From the NCBI GenBank assembly GCA_947465765.1, contig CANIAP010000008.1, positions 1 to 64,000 on the forward strand: a DNA stretch of 64,000 bases, written 5' to 3'. The DNA comes from a bacterium. GTDB taxonomy: Bacteria > Margulisbacteria > Marinamargulisbacteria > SXXA01. A model generated the notes under the pieces. That model searched no databases. It saw nothing but the letters and a program-made list of their open reading frames with translations, and was not told the origin of the DNA. Position 1 is the stretch's first letter. Each line of letters begins with the position of its first letter. Positions 41,122 through 50,330 of this stretch are shown here, one piece after another. Both the position numbers and the translations under genes were made by a program.

Positions 41122-42437
41122 TGACCAAGTCCTCTACGCCTACCTGTTCATTTTGCGGAAAACCACAACCGATGGTTACCACGCTAGTCATTGGCCCAGA
41201 TGCCAACATTTGCGACCAGTGCGTACGGGTGTGTTTGGATATTACCGGCGGACCGACTGATGCCACGGCGACAACGGCCACAGAAACACCCCCCTCTACC
41301 GAAAGCCCATTAAAAGTGGCGGACACCCCAGTATCTCAGTCGTCGACGCCGATTGATCCGCCCAAACCCGCTGAAATCTACGCCTTTTTAGATCAGTACA
41401 TTATTGGGCAAACCCAAGCCAAACGGATTTTGTCTGTGTCGGTTTACAACCATTACAAACGTTTGTTTGGAGCAGAGCCGGAAGGATTCGACGGTGTCGA
41501 AATCCAAAAAAGCAACGTCTTGCTGGTGGGGGCAACCGGAACCGGAAAAACCTTGTTTGCCCAGACATTGGCCCGACTACTCAATGTGCCGTTTACCATC
41601 GCTGACGCCACGACAATCACCGAAGCAGGCTACGTCGGGGAAGACGTTGAGAGTATGTTGTTCCGACTCCTTCAGGTTGCGAACCATGACGTCAAACTCG
41701 CCGAATCTGGCATTATCTATATCGATGAAATTGATAAAATTTCCCGAAAATCCGAGAACCCGTCGATTACCCGAGATGTCTCTGGGGAAGGTGTTCAACA
41801 AGCGCTATTGAAGATGCTTGAAGGCTCATTGGTCAACGTCCCCGTTCGTGGCGGAAGAAAAAATCCCCAGGGCGAATTTATGACCGTCAATACCCAAAAC
41901 ATTTTATTCATTACTGGTGGGGCATTTCACGGAATTGAGTCGATTGTTCGACAACGTCTAAACGAAAAACAAATTGGATTCTTATCGGAAACCGAAAAAG
42001 TAAAAGTATCGGAAACCGACATTTTTGAGCACATTCAAGTCGAAGATCTCCAAAAATTTGGGTTAATTCCCGAGCTTATCGGCCGGCTCCCCATCGTCGC
42101 CCCATTAAAAGAACTCGACGAAGATGCCTTGGTCAAAATTTTGACCAAGCCCAAAAATGCCATTACTAAGCAGTATGCCAAACTCTTAGCCATGGATAAT
42201 GTGTCGATCCATTTTGAACCCAAAGCCCTCCGTAAGGTGGCCCAAATCGCGGTCCTCAAAAAAATGGGAGCTCGAGCGCTCCGTGCCATCATGGAGACGA
42301 TTATGTTAGACACCATGTTTGCGGCCCCCGAAACACCCGGTATCAGCGTGAGCATTTCGGTCGCCGATGTCGACCGTTATGCAGATGAAAAACTATCTAA
42401 AACCCTTCGAAAGAAGCTGGAACACAAGGCCCATTAA
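41121..42437 (+). CDS. clpX: ATP-dependent Clp protease ATP-binding subunit ClpX
   Basis: ClpX is a hexameric AAA+ unfoldase that feeds proteins to ClpP. Its N-terminal zinc-binding domain is intact (CSFCGK and [10 protein letters not shown], four Cys). Walker A is GATGTGKT, Walker B is [11 protein letters not shown], and the substrate pore loop lies in [11 protein letters not shown]. The IGF-type ClpP-docking loop is not obvious by eye but the region around [14 protein letters not shown] is where it belongs: the family carries IGF here, and IGF is seen. At 438 aa it is slightly longer than usual because of a Thr/Pro-rich linker (about 50-85) after the zinc domain. It shares 1 nt with the clpP stop and abuts the next gene. 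Confidence 0.98.
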   Translation: MTKSSTPTCSFCGKPQPMVTTLVIGPDANICDQCVRVCLDITGGPTDATATTATETPPSTESPLKVADTPVSQSSTPIDPPKPAEIYAFLDQYIIGQTQAKRILSVSVYNHYKRLFGAEPEGFDGVEIQKSNVLLVGATGTGKTLFAQTLARLLNVPFTIADATTITEAGYVGEDVESMLFRLLQVANHDVKLAESGIIYIDEIDKISRKSENPSITRDVSGEGVQQALLKMLEGSLVNVPVRGGRKNPQGEFMTVNTQNILFITGGAFHGIESIVRQRLNEKQIGFLSETEKVKVSETDIFEHIQVEDLQKFGLIPELIGRLPIVAPLKELDEDALVKILTKPKNAITKQYAKLLAMDNVSIHFEPKALRKVAQIAVLKKMGARALRAIMETIMLDTMFAAPETPGISVSISVADVDRYADEKLSKTLRKKLEHKAH

Positions 42438-43339
42438 TGGTTAGCAAAACCATTCCCGCGTCCGTGACCCTTCTTCAGAAAGTGTCTGAAACGTTAGCGG
42501 GCTGGATTGACTGGATCCCATCGGAGGGACCGGAGTGGACTGCGGTTCGACTGGGCCTAACGGGTTCCCCCACACCCGAATCCACACGGGTCCTACAAAC
42601 CATGCTTCTGGCCACCTTAACGATGTTTGAAGGCGTGGGTACACCGTCCATCGCGGGCGTATCCCCCACCGACAATGGGCTCACCATCCACTGGGTGGGA
42701 GGCTCCGCTGACACTCTCGTGTGGGGAGTCAATGACGCCCATTTTATTCGATTTTCTCACTATGTGGCGAATCGGGTACTGGGGATCCCCTCCCAAGGCA
42801 AAAAAACCGCGGTGCATCCCAACCTTATCCCTGGAATCAAAACCAAATTGTCTTATTATTTATCGGCGTTGACGGTCACTGAATCCCGGATCACCGACTT
42901 GATCCGGTCCGATATTAGCCACAGTTTTGATGGTAAAGTCGATCCCGTTTTTCTTTTTGTAGTGATGGGCTGTCTTCCATTGGATCAGCTCAATGCGTTG
43001 TTCTTATATATTCAGCGATTTCTCCCTGACAATCTCAATATCAAAGGATCTAATGGGAAATCGATCGTGGTATCGCAGCTATTTCAGCCCGCCACCGACG
43101 TCCGATTTATGGTCGAAAAAACGAACTTGTACCTCGATCTCTTTAACTCCCCCAATTTGCCCATTATACGCGAAATTACCCGGGCAAAGACGATTGCCTA
43201 TTTCCAGAAGCTAATGGCGACCCCCGCAGTAAAAGACGGGGTATTAGAGAACCTTAAGGGCATCATTACGTATCAAATTACCCCCAGGGCCCAACTCTAT
43301 GGGTTAGTGAACCGCATTATCGATCGGATTCAGAAATAA
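42437..43339 (+). CDS. Unknown 300-aa protein coupled to clpX
   Basis: ATG at 42437 overlaps the clpX stop by 1 nt. I recognise no domain. The protein is soluble in appearance, with no signal peptide, and seems to have an alpha/beta N-terminal part (about 1-110; LTIHWVGGSADTLVWGVN) and a helical remainder (FLFVVMGCLPLDQLNALFLY, LENLKGIITYQITPRAQLYG). Its position directly after the Clp genes and before bolA suggests co-transcription; an adaptor role for ClpXP is possible but is only a guess from context. Confidence 0.7.
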   Translation: MVSKTIPASVTLLQKVSETLAGWIDWIPSEGPEWTAVRLGLTGSPTPESTRVLQTMLLATLTMFEGVGTPSIAGVSPTDNGLTIHWVGGSADTLVWGVNDAHFIRFSHYVANRVLGIPSQGKKTAVHPNLIPGIKTKLSYYLSALTVTESRITDLIRSDISHSFDGKVDPVFLFVVMGCLPLDQLNALFLYIQRFLPDNLNIKGSNGKSIVVSQLFQPATDVRFMVEKTNLYLDLFNSPNLPIIREITRAKTIAYFQKLMATPAVKDGVLENLKGIITYQITPRAQLYGLVNRIIDRIQK

Positions 43340-43341
43340 CA

Positions 43342-43599
43342 ATGGCCAGTATCGAGGCAATTCGTCGCATCCTTGAAACCGAACTCTCCCCCACAACGCT
43401 CGAAATCGTGGACGAAAGCCACGACCATCGGGGCCACTACACCAGCGACAGCATCGACCCGAGCCATCTCAAAATTCGGATTGGATCCGCGGCGTTTACT
43501 GGACTATCTCGGGTCAAACAGCATCAGTGGGTGAATCGGTTGCTGAAGCCTGCGTTTGATGAGGGGTTACATGCGTTGGGGTTGGAAATAAGCATCTAG
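43342..43599 (+). CDS. BolA family protein
   Basis: BolA proteins are small and act with monothiol glutaredoxins in Fe-S trafficking and in stress-related regulation. The 85-aa product shows the family order: IEAIRRILETELSPTTLEIVDES, then HDHRGHYTSDS (usual form DESHxHxGH), HLKIRIGSAAFTGLSRVKQH (usual form F.G.s.v.RHr.V) and the helix VNRLLKPAFDEGLHALGLEI. The usual Arg before the conserved His is Lys here. It starts 2 nt after the preceding gene. No glutaredoxin is nearby. Confidence 0.92.
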   Translation: MASIEAIRRILETELSPTTLEIVDESHDHRGHYTSDSIDPSHLKIRIGSAAFTGLSRVKQHQWVNRLLKPAFDEGLHALGLEISI

Positions 43600-43616
43600 A
43601 AAGTGTCCTTCTGCAT

Positions 43617-45335
43617 ATGACCGTGCCCCCTATTAAACAATTGATTCTAGGACCGATCCCCGATCAGTATCATCCAGAATTGGATGTTGTGGTCTCATTC
43701 CATAGTTTTGTTAACCTCGAAAAGATTTACCCCACGTGGCATACACTGCCAATTCTGACCGTACGCTATGACCAGCGTGCATTACTGGCATTTACCGATC
43801 AGTTTCTTGAGGACATCGTAATGCCGAATATCGCGGCCCATTTAAACCAACTACACGGAGTTACCCGTTCGGCATTATTTTGGCGCGTGTTGGTGATGCC
43901 CTATGTCTTGGAATTATGGGGGATGATGATATCCGCCTTGTTACTCTTGATCCCTGTGATTGACGCTCATCCCGAAGAAAAGATTCATGGGGAGCTACTC
44001 ACGATTGACGGGAATTGGGATTTTGTCGATATTATCGATTTTAATCTACGAGGATTAAAAAACCCGACGTTTGTGTATTGGTTATTGAGCCAACTATGCA
44101 TCCAATTCGCACCTAAACAGTGGCATCTTTCAGAACATCCTACCGCAGTCGATCGACCCACTTTTACGGAATCTGCACCCCACTCGGACACCCGACGATT
44201 TCAAGGCGTAGAAGGATTTTCTGAACCCCAACGGGATTTATTCTCGTGGATGCTTCGATTGAAATCATTCATTAAGCCGACAGCTCATCCCATTTCAGGA
44301 CGCCGCCAGTCTCCCTACTTAAACGACGCCCCTATTTTTGACTCAGAGAAATGGGAACTGGCACTACGAACGGTCCTTCCAACTTTTTTTAATGATATCC
44401 TTTTTCGAAATTTGCCATTAACAGTAACACGCAATTTTAAAGTATTTGATCAAAAAGCTAGGCAGCTCAAATATCGAAAAAATGCACTTCGTGTAATTCG
44501 AACCTCTTACTATCATCACGAAGAAGTTAAATATTATATGGCCCACGCACTCAACGCAGGAGAGGTCATCTTAGGGTCTCAACATGGCGGAACCTACGGG
44601 ATCACCCAATATCATTTCACAAGTTCCATGCTCGAGATACGAGATCGATGGTTTGTGAGCTGGGGATGGCAAAATCAAGAAGGGATTTCTGAAAATATAA
44701 TTCCCATGGCTTCACCCGAATTATCCAAAATACACAATCGCCACCTAAAAAAGTCAGAAGATATCGTTTGGATCGCTACCCACATGTGTGCGATCAGACT
44801 CGGAAGTCTTTATTCTGAATATCTGGGCTGGGACTGGGTACACCATATCAACGATAAATTTCGCTTTTTAAGAACATTAGATCCAACACTGCATCAACGA
44901 CTGTTATACAGACCTCACCCCGATACTCAGGGGTGTATAAATGAAATACCCTCTCTACATCGTGAATATCCATCCCTAAAAATCAGCTCAGGGGGAATAC
45001 AAGAGACCGTGTTAGGTGCCGCATTGCTTATCTTCGACAATACCAGTACCACCTTAAATTTTGTAATCGCAGCAAATACTCCGTTTATTTTGATTATTCC
45101 CAACGAGAATCGATTCTCAAGAGAATCAATTCCCGTATTTGATCAACTAGTGGCAGCCGGAATTGCATTTTTTTCCCCAGAATTAGCGGCCCAAGCGATT
45201 AATACAATGCCAAACATTGCTGAATGGTGGGCGAGCTCTACCGTCCAAAAGGCCCGTTGTGCATGGATGAATGCTTATGCACGAACAAGTCCAACCCCTT
45301 TTTGGGATTGGGCCCGAATGTTATGGAATACATAG
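43617..45335 (+). CDS. LIC12162-family sugar transferase, copy 1
   Basis: The 572-aa protein matches in style the LIC12162 family, putative sugar transferases of O-antigen and other surface-glycan loci first noted in Leptospira. Recognisable segments are RVLVMPYVLELWG, the conserved GSQHGGTYGITQYHF motif in the middle, SSMLEIRDRWFVSWGW, YRPHPDTQG and LLIFDNTSTTLNFVIAANTP. The last two resemble the C-terminal part of GT-B-fold transferases that bind the nucleotide sugar. There is no signal peptide. It starts 17 nt after bolA with no clear Shine-Dalgarno and converges on the RgpF remnant. A paralogue lies 12 kb downstream (55741), on the other side of the Pse genes. Confidence 0.85.
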   Translation: MTVPPIKQLILGPIPDQYHPELDVVVSFHSFVNLEKIYPTWHTLPILTVRYDQRALLAFTDQFLEDIVMPNIAAHLNQLHGVTRSALFWRVLVMPYVLELWGMMISALLLLIPVIDAHPEEKIHGELLTIDGNWDFVDIIDFNLRGLKNPTFVYWLLSQLCIQFAPKQWHLSEHPTAVDRPTFTESAPHSDTRRFQGVEGFSEPQRDLFSWMLRLKSFIKPTAHPISGRRQSPYLNDAPIFDSEKWELALRTVLPTFFNDILFRNLPLTVTRNFKVFDQKARQLKYRKNALRVIRTSYYHHEEVKYYMAHALNAGEVILGSQHGGTYGITQYHFTSSMLEIRDRWFVSWGWQNQEGISENIIPMASPELSKIHNRHLKKSEDIVWIATHMCAIRLGSLYSEYLGWDWVHHINDKFRFLRTLDPTLHQRLLYRPHPDTQGCINEIPSLHREYPSLKISSGGIQETVLGAALLIFDNTSTTLNFVIAANTPFILIIPNENRFSRESIPVFDQLVAAGIAFFSPELAAQAINTMPNIAEWWASSTVQKARCAWMNAYARTSPTPFWDWARMLWNT

Positions 45336-45346
45336 CCAATTTTCAG

Positions 45347-46051
45347 TTAGTCCACAAACTTAGAAAGTGCAGGGAAATCATTGACGGTGACGCCGGCGTT
45401 GACCACATATGCCATCATGCGATGAAGATTTCTGTTATGGTTATTCCCCTGAAATAACTTAACCTTTACGTAGGGGACCCCAGCCATCACTAATTCTTCC
45501 GGATAAAAAAAGCATGGGTCAACGGGATAGGTTTTATATGACTGCGATCTAAACAATTGGGCAATCTTCGTCCTCCGATACTCCAACCCCAGTTCTGGAG
45601 GCGCAACAATAGCCGGTAAAAATCCTTGAGTCGCAAAATAGTCAGCCCATGTAGTTTCGTACGCGTTGATCACCGAGGACATCGTGGCAAACGGAATGAT
45701 GTTGGAGAAAAAATCCCAAAAAAAAGTGCGTTGCAAGACGTCTTTTTTGAAGGCCAAAAAATAGGACTGAACATGATGTCGAGGGTGAAAATTTTCGGTC
45801 ATTCCCCAAATCGAGTGGTCCGCCATTTTCTCAATTACCGACGAAAGAGGGGCCACCGGCCCTAGCAGACTAGAATTGGTCAATATAAGCTGATCGACTG
45901 CCTGCACTTGCTGGCGATGCTTAGTGAGATATGTACCCCATGCATAAAAATCATACCCGACATTATGAGGTTGAAATACAATTTCCGAGACGTAAGGCCG
46001 AATGCGATCGCATTCGGTAACATCGGGCTTTGACGTGGTAATAAATACAAC
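45347..46051 (-). pseudogene. 5'-truncated RgpF-type (rhamnan synthesis F) glycosyltransferase
   Basis: The reading frame is intact for 234 codons and matches the rhamnan synthesis protein F family: VVFITTSKPDV, then PHNVGYDFYAWGTYL (usual form NxGYDFgaW), LILTNSSLLGPVAPL, WGMTENFHPRHHVQSYFLAF and VINAYETTWADYF. The first 35-40 residues of the family, before the FVSTS-type strand, are absent. Directly upstream is an in-frame TGA that is the stop of the HAD gene, and no ATG/GTG/TTG occurs until GTG at 45907, which would cut into the domain. An ATG (46055) overlaps that TGA but is out of frame by one base. Either the gene is a remnant or an indel has hidden the start. RgpF enzymes add sugars to rhamnose-type surface polymers. 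Confidence 0.7.
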
Positions 46052-46711
46052 TCATAGTGTCGATATCATCTGATCCAGATCATCAAAATTTGAGACCGTC
46101 ACAGATGCGTCAAACCCAGCCTTAGCCTGAACATGCCTGTGCTCTCCGGTTAACACCCTAATAGTAAGTACCCCTAGAGGATTGAGATTTACAAAGTCTT
46201 TGGCTGGATTATCTCCGATGTAAACCAGATCGGCCCAGCTACATTTCTCCATTTCTTTAATTTTTTCAAAACAATAGGTCGACGGTTTCGCATGGGAAAC
46301 CCCATATCGATGGGTAATTAATACCTTTTTAAACCATTTAGAAAGCCCTAATGCATCTACTTTTTTTTGTTGCACCATTTTATTACCGTCCGTCACAACA
46401 TATAACGGCCCGTTGTAAGTACGCAAAAATAGGGAAGCTGCCTCATCTAAAAAAATGTCAGGCCGATGCCCACGATATACGCCCAAACATTTCTCAGCGA
46501 CCCCACGTAAAAGAACACCATTTCTTTCTAATACACGTTCAAATATATGACCGCGCCCTTCAGTTTCGAGCAAATTCAACATAAGCTCCCGCAGTTCGCC
46601 CTCAGGCCATCCAAATTGCCCGGAAAGCCACTGTGCGACCGCGCGAAATCCGCTTTCTACGTAGGTCCGTTCGGGGTAAAGAGTATCGTCCAGATCAAAT
46701 ATTAGGATCAA
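46052..46711 (-). CDS. HAD-superfamily phosphatase
   Basis: The 219-aa protein is a haloacid-dehalogenase-type hydrolase. Motif I is IFDLDDTLYPE (Asp nucleophile), motif II is VTDGNK, motif III is probably the Lys in HAKPSTY, and motif IV is IGDNPAKDF. The helical cap lies between motifs I and II. TTG at 46711 is chosen because it places motif I six residues from the start, as usual; a longer in-frame start exists only inside the previous gene. The first 17 nt overlap the epimerase/ATP-grasp gene. In sugar loci such HAD enzymes often remove a phosphate from a sugar or activated intermediate; the partner here could be the ATP-grasp product. Its TGA is in frame with the RgpF remnant. Confidence 0.88.
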   Translation of the reverse strand: MILIFDLDDTLYPERTYVESGFRAVAQWLSGQFGWPEGELRELMLNLLETEGRGHIFERVLERNGVLLRGVAEKCLGVYRGHRPDIFLDEAASLFLRTYNGPLYVVTDGNKMVQQKKVDALGLSKWFKKVLITHRYGVSHAKPSTYCFEKIKEMEKCSWADLVYIGDNPAKDFVNLNPLGVLTIRVLTGEHRHVQAKAGFDASVTVSNFDDLDQMISTL

Positions 46712-48617
46712 TAAAATAAAGATCTTGCAAAACCCGGACTTGCCGAATTTCCTTCTCACTACGCCTAAATAGATAGTCATCGAGCGTCTCGCATTGTGAC
46801 TCGAGCATCGACCAGTACAGACTATCCAAACCCGCCGCAATACCCAAGGTGGACGCCCCTCCAAACCGGGCATTGCATTCAATAATATGAATTTGGCCCA
46901 CCGAGTCTATTAGCGCCTGAAGAACCACGGGTCCCCGCAATTTTAATTCACCTAAGACATGGGTCACCAATGCTTCGACTTTATAATCCCTAAATGTAGT
47001 CGTTATTTGAGACTCGCCGTCGACGATCCGATCTCTTTTCCGAAGAACCAGCCCTTTCACTTGATGGAGCCGCGACACCCAAGCATCAACGCTAATCTCA
47101 ACCCCCTCTAAAAAGGGCTGAAAAATAGGAGATTTAAGCTTATTCGCATGAGATTTTGCAGCAGCCCCATCTAAATCCAATCCCAAGTCACAAGAACCGG
47201 ACCCATATCTCTCCTTGACGACATAGCGTGCTCCAACCGTTTCGTCACATTCCAATGAGGATGGAATAAATGGGAGATTCAACGACGCTCCAAACTGAGA
47301 AAACGCCCATTTATCGACACTGAGGGTCACGGATTCTGCGGGAGATACTATTACATCGATACCATGGGCCAAAAACTGACTCGCATGGGTCGCCCAAAAG
47401 AATAATTCCCCGTCCCTAGTTGGCAAAATGGCAGTAATCCCTCGCTGAATACACCCCTCCAAAATTAGTTTGAGATGCTCGTCGTTAGTCGCAGGCATAA
47501 TCCATGAGTCATCCGCCACAAATGATGCCAAGGTAAACGGCCGATTATCCCCAGCCACAACCAGTGAATTCGGATGAATACGAACCGCCGCCGACCGAAC
47601 AGCGCGTATCAATGGCACTTTTTTTGAAGCACTCGTCACAAGAATTTTTACGGGGCGGGTTACAATATCGACAACCGCCCGATTTAGCCTCATTCGTTCA
47701 TACTCGATAATTTCGGGAAGTGCCGTTTCCAGCGTGTATTCCGGCACCCATCCAATTTTCGACTGATATAACGCCATATTCGCTTGGGATGCCTCAAACG
47801 GGATGTCGGATTGGTCCACGTTAGCAACAAGCGTGGGGAAATGTGATTTAAGAATGGTGACAACATCACTCACTGCCCGCGCACGCCCAGTTCCCAAATT
47901 GATAATTCCAGTTACATCACTATCGGCAAGGCGAATCAATCCTTCCGCAGAATCAGATCCATATATGTAGTCAAAAATTCCCTCCGGACGAAAAACCGAA
48001 ATCGGCTCATCTTGCAAAGCTGCCCGAATCCATCGCGAGATGACGTCGCGGGACCCTTTTCCATACCCTCGGTATATTCGAGCTGCAACGATTGAAAAAC
48101 GACTTTTGCAAAAACTGTATAAAAATTCCAATTCAATTTCATGCGCTAACTTTGCCATTCCCGTCAGGTTACGAGGCGCTACTGGATCATTTTCTGATAG
48201 CGACATTGGTTGAAGTTGGTGTACGTCAAATTGATATATCGACGGGGAATAAATTAAATAACTAGAGGCAAACACCACTCGCTTAAGAGACGCGCACTCC
48301 TTCAGGATCGTCATAAGATGATGGCTCAAACGAATGTTATGCCAAAAATTTTCATCCCAAAATCCGTAAGATTCTGTAGACCGTTCGAATGTTGCCGCCA
48401 GGTGGATAAAAATATCCGGAGAGAACGCTTTAACGTCATCTTCCGTCAGTGTATTTAAATCACCTTGGCGATATTTAACCTCCGACGGAAATAACGCCGG
48501 TCTCAGCTTTAAGTCACCCACATAAACAATGGCCCCCAATTCAAGCAATTTAGGCACCATCTCCATTCCAATAACACCACTACCACCACTTACAAATACT
48601 CGTTTATTTTTCATCAT
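46695..48617 (-). CDS. Fusion of NAD-dependent epimerase/dehydratase and ATP-grasp ligase
   Basis: Residues 1-315 are an extended SDR: VFVSGGSGVIGMEMV is the NAD-binding glycine loop and LAATFERS and FASSYLIYSP follow the family. At the active site the usual YxxxK appears as TGMAK (Thr152, Lys156), so the catalytic Tyr is replaced. Residues about 325-635 are a CarB-like ATP-grasp: KILVTSASKKVPLIRA, AILPTRDGELFFWA, RYVVKERYGSGSCDLGL, ISVDAWVSRLHQVKGLV and IIECNARFGGASTLG (metal-binding ECNARFGG). The ATP-grasp would ligate an acid to an amine or similar. The HAD gene follows with a 17-nt overlap, and the GNAT gene precedes it with a 14-nt overlap. Tailoring of a surface sugar is inferred. Confidence 0.87.
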   Translation of the reverse strand: MMKNKRVFVSGGSGVIGMEMVPKLLELGAIVYVGDLKLRPALFPSEVKYRQGDLNTLTEDDVKAFSPDIFIHLAATFERSTESYGFWDENFWHNIRLSHHLMTILKECASLKRVVFASSYLIYSPSIYQFDVHQLQPMSLSENDPVAPRNLTGMAKLAHEIELEFLYSFCKSRFSIVAARIYRGYGKGSRDVISRWIRAALQDEPISVFRPEGIFDYIYGSDSAEGLIRLADSDVTGIINLGTGRARAVSDVVTILKSHFPTLVANVDQSDIPFEASQANMALYQSKIGWVPEYTLETALPEIIEYERMRLNRAVVDIVTRPVKILVTSASKKVPLIRAVRSAAVRIHPNSLVVAGDNRPFTLASFVADDSWIMPATNDEHLKLILEGCIQRGITAILPTRDGELFFWATHASQFLAHGIDVIVSPAESVTLSVDKWAFSQFGASLNLPFIPSSLECDETVGARYVVKERYGSGSCDLGLDLDGAAAKSHANKLKSPIFQPFLEGVEISVDAWVSRLHQVKGLVLRKRDRIVDGESQITTTFRDYKVEALVTHVLGELKLRGPVVLQALIDSVGQIHIIECNARFGGASTLGIAAGLDSLYWSMLESQCETLDDYLFRRSEKEIRQVRVLQDLYFIDPNI

Positions 48618-49179
48618 TGTTTAAACATCCATGGACAACAGAATCCGTTGCCTTTTGATCAATCAATACGTGCCGTTTCAGCACACCTTCTTTTTCAAAC
48701 CCCGCCGATTCAAGAATCGAAATATGAAGCTTACGGAAGATATACGTTTCCGTAAACAACCGTTGCAAGTTCAATTCCGAAAACGCCAATCGTTTAATTA
48801 GCCCCAAAAATTTCGCAAAATCACGGGCATACACGTCAGGGTTCGCGACCCGAGACGGATCAAGAAGAAACGATACTTCTGCACGCAGGTTCTCCCAGGA
48901 AATATGAACGAGACCCCCATACCCGATCAGTTGCCCCTGAAAAAAATAACTCATCAACAAATTTTGGGGATGCCCCACCCTCATACTTGGAAAAATATGA
49001 GTGTCAAAATATACGCGTTGCTGGGCCGCTGTAATGACCGACTTTTGCCGTAATACGTCCATTTGGGAATTCCGCCACTGCCGGATAGACTCAATATCCT
49101 TAAGTTGGACCGTTTCAATTTTAAAATCCGCGTCGCACAAAAATTGGACATCCAAACAACTGTATTTCTTGGGAGTCAT
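48604..49179 (-). CDS. GNAT-family N-acetyltransferase, PseH-like
   Basis: The 191-aa protein is of the RimJ/RimL type. The segment KDIESIRQWRNSQMDVLRQ is like PseH, which acetylates the 4-amino sugar in the pseudaminic-acid route; SYFFQGQLIGYGGLVHI and ARDFAKFLGLIKRLAFSEL follow the fold, and FRKLHISILESAGFEKEGVL is the usual C-terminal motif (ni...Y.k.GF..eG..r). It starts 150 bp upstream of pseB on the opposite strand, so a divergent promoter region is expected there. Assigning it to the PseH step is plausible because pseB, pseC and pseI are adjacent and no other acetyltransferase is in the window; PseH identity is not proven. Confidence 0.75.
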   Translation of the reverse strand: MTPKKYSCLDVQFLCDADFKIETVQLKDIESIRQWRNSQMDVLRQKSVITAAQQRVYFDTHIFPSMRVGHPQNLLMSYFFQGQLIGYGGLVHISWENLRAEVSFLLDPSRVANPDVYARDFAKFLGLIKRLAFSELNLQRLFTETYIFRKLHISILESAGFEKEGVLKRHVLIDQKATDSVVHGCLNNDEK

Positions 49180-49331
49180 CGGTCCACAAACCTAACACCC
49201 CTAAAGAAAGAGCGAAAGAGACTTTTATCCCCACAGCCCCACCACTATCGTGAGAAATGTTTTTTTTTGATAAAATTGGTGGGACTTAAGCCGCAGCAAA
49301 ACTCCAAGTTTCATAGTTATGAGGATATCCA

Positions 49332-50330
49332 ATGATTAGTAGACACATACTCGACAACAAAGTCGTCTTAGTAACCGGCGGTACCGGCTCATTTGGAAAA
49401 GCGTTTATCAAGCGCATTTTAACCGAATTTTCTCCTAAGAAAGTTATCATTTTTTCCCGAGATGAACTCAAGCAGTTTGAAATGCAATATGAAATTCCCA
49501 ATGAAGGGAACGTGCGATATTTCATCGGTGACATTCGGGATCGGGACCGGTTGTCTCGGGCATTTAATGGCGTCAACGTCATTATCCACGCCGCCGCCAT
49601 GAAACAAGTCGAAGCATCCGAATACAATCCATTCGAAGCAGTCCAGACTAATATCATTGGCGCTGAAAATATTATTTCAGAAGCCATTTCCAACAAAGTC
49701 GAACGGGTCATCGCTCTCAGTACCGACAAAGCCGCCAGTCCATTAAACCTCTACGGCGCCACCAAATTATGCTCCGAAAAGCTATTTATAGCCGCCAATA
49801 ACTATGTCGATGAACAAACTCCCACATTATTTTCAGTCGTCCGATACGGCAATGTGGTGGGGAGCAGAGGGAGCGTTATTCCGTTCTTTCTAAAACAAAG
49901 AGCCGAAGGAAAACTCCCCATTACCGACCCTAGAATGACCCGGTTTTGGATTACGTTACCCGACGCAGTTGAATTTGTATTGCGAACATTACAAGACACC
50001 AAGGGCGGAGAAATTTTTATCCCCAAACTGGCCACCATGAACATTATCGACTTAGCGAACGCTTTGGCACCCGAATGCAGCCACCACATTATTGGGATCC
50101 GCCCCGGCGAAAAAATTCATGAATCCATGTTCACCGAAGATGAATCGATGAATACCATCGAACAAGACGATCGATATATCATCCAACCCCACACGAAATT
50201 TCGAAATATCGGCCAACATGACGGCAAATCCATCGAGGTTCCCTTTTGCTACAGTAGCGGGACCGCCCCAAACCAACTCGGCACCGACGAACTCAAACAA
50301 ATGATCGCCAAACTGGATCTCCCCAATTGA
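49332..50330 (+). CDS. pseB: UDP-N-acetylglucosamine 4,6-dehydratase (inverting)
   Basis: PseB makes UDP-2-acetamido-2,6-dideoxy-beta-L-arabino-hexos-4-ulose, the first step of pseudaminic acid. The 332-aa protein has LVTGGTGSFGKAF (NAD loop), SRDELKQFEMQ, the GDIRDRDRL stretch and ALSTDKAASPLNLYGATK, which contains the STDKA catalytic Asp/Lys and the YxxxK motif. The C-terminal GGEIFIPKLATMNI and IIGIRPGEKIHESM are diagnostic of the PseB/CapD-type short form. ATG at 49332 has AGGA 6 nt upstream. The stop region overlaps the pseC TTG start by 4 nt. Confidence 0.93.
   Translation: MISRHILDNKVVLVTGGTGSFGKAFIKRILTEFSPKKVIIFSRDELKQFEMQYEIPNEGNVRYFIGDIRDRDRLSRAFNGVNVIIHAAAMKQVEASEYNPFEAVQTNIIGAENIISEAISNKVERVIALSTDKAASPLNLYGATKLCSEKLFIAANNYVDEQTPTLFSVVRYGNVVGSRGSVIPFFLKQRAEGKLPITDPRMTRFWITLPDAVEFVLRTLQDTKGGEIFIPKLATMNIIDLANALAPECSHHIIGIRPGEKIHESMFTEDESMNTIEQDDRYIIQPHTKFRNIGQHDGKSIEVPFCYSSGTAPNQLGTDELKQMIAKLDLPN

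Noticed and set aside
46052-46054. TGA as a sense codon (recoded genetic code)
   Set aside because: TGA ends several clear genes in this window at proper family lengths (for example the aldo/keto reductase and gatA), so a general recoding is not supported.
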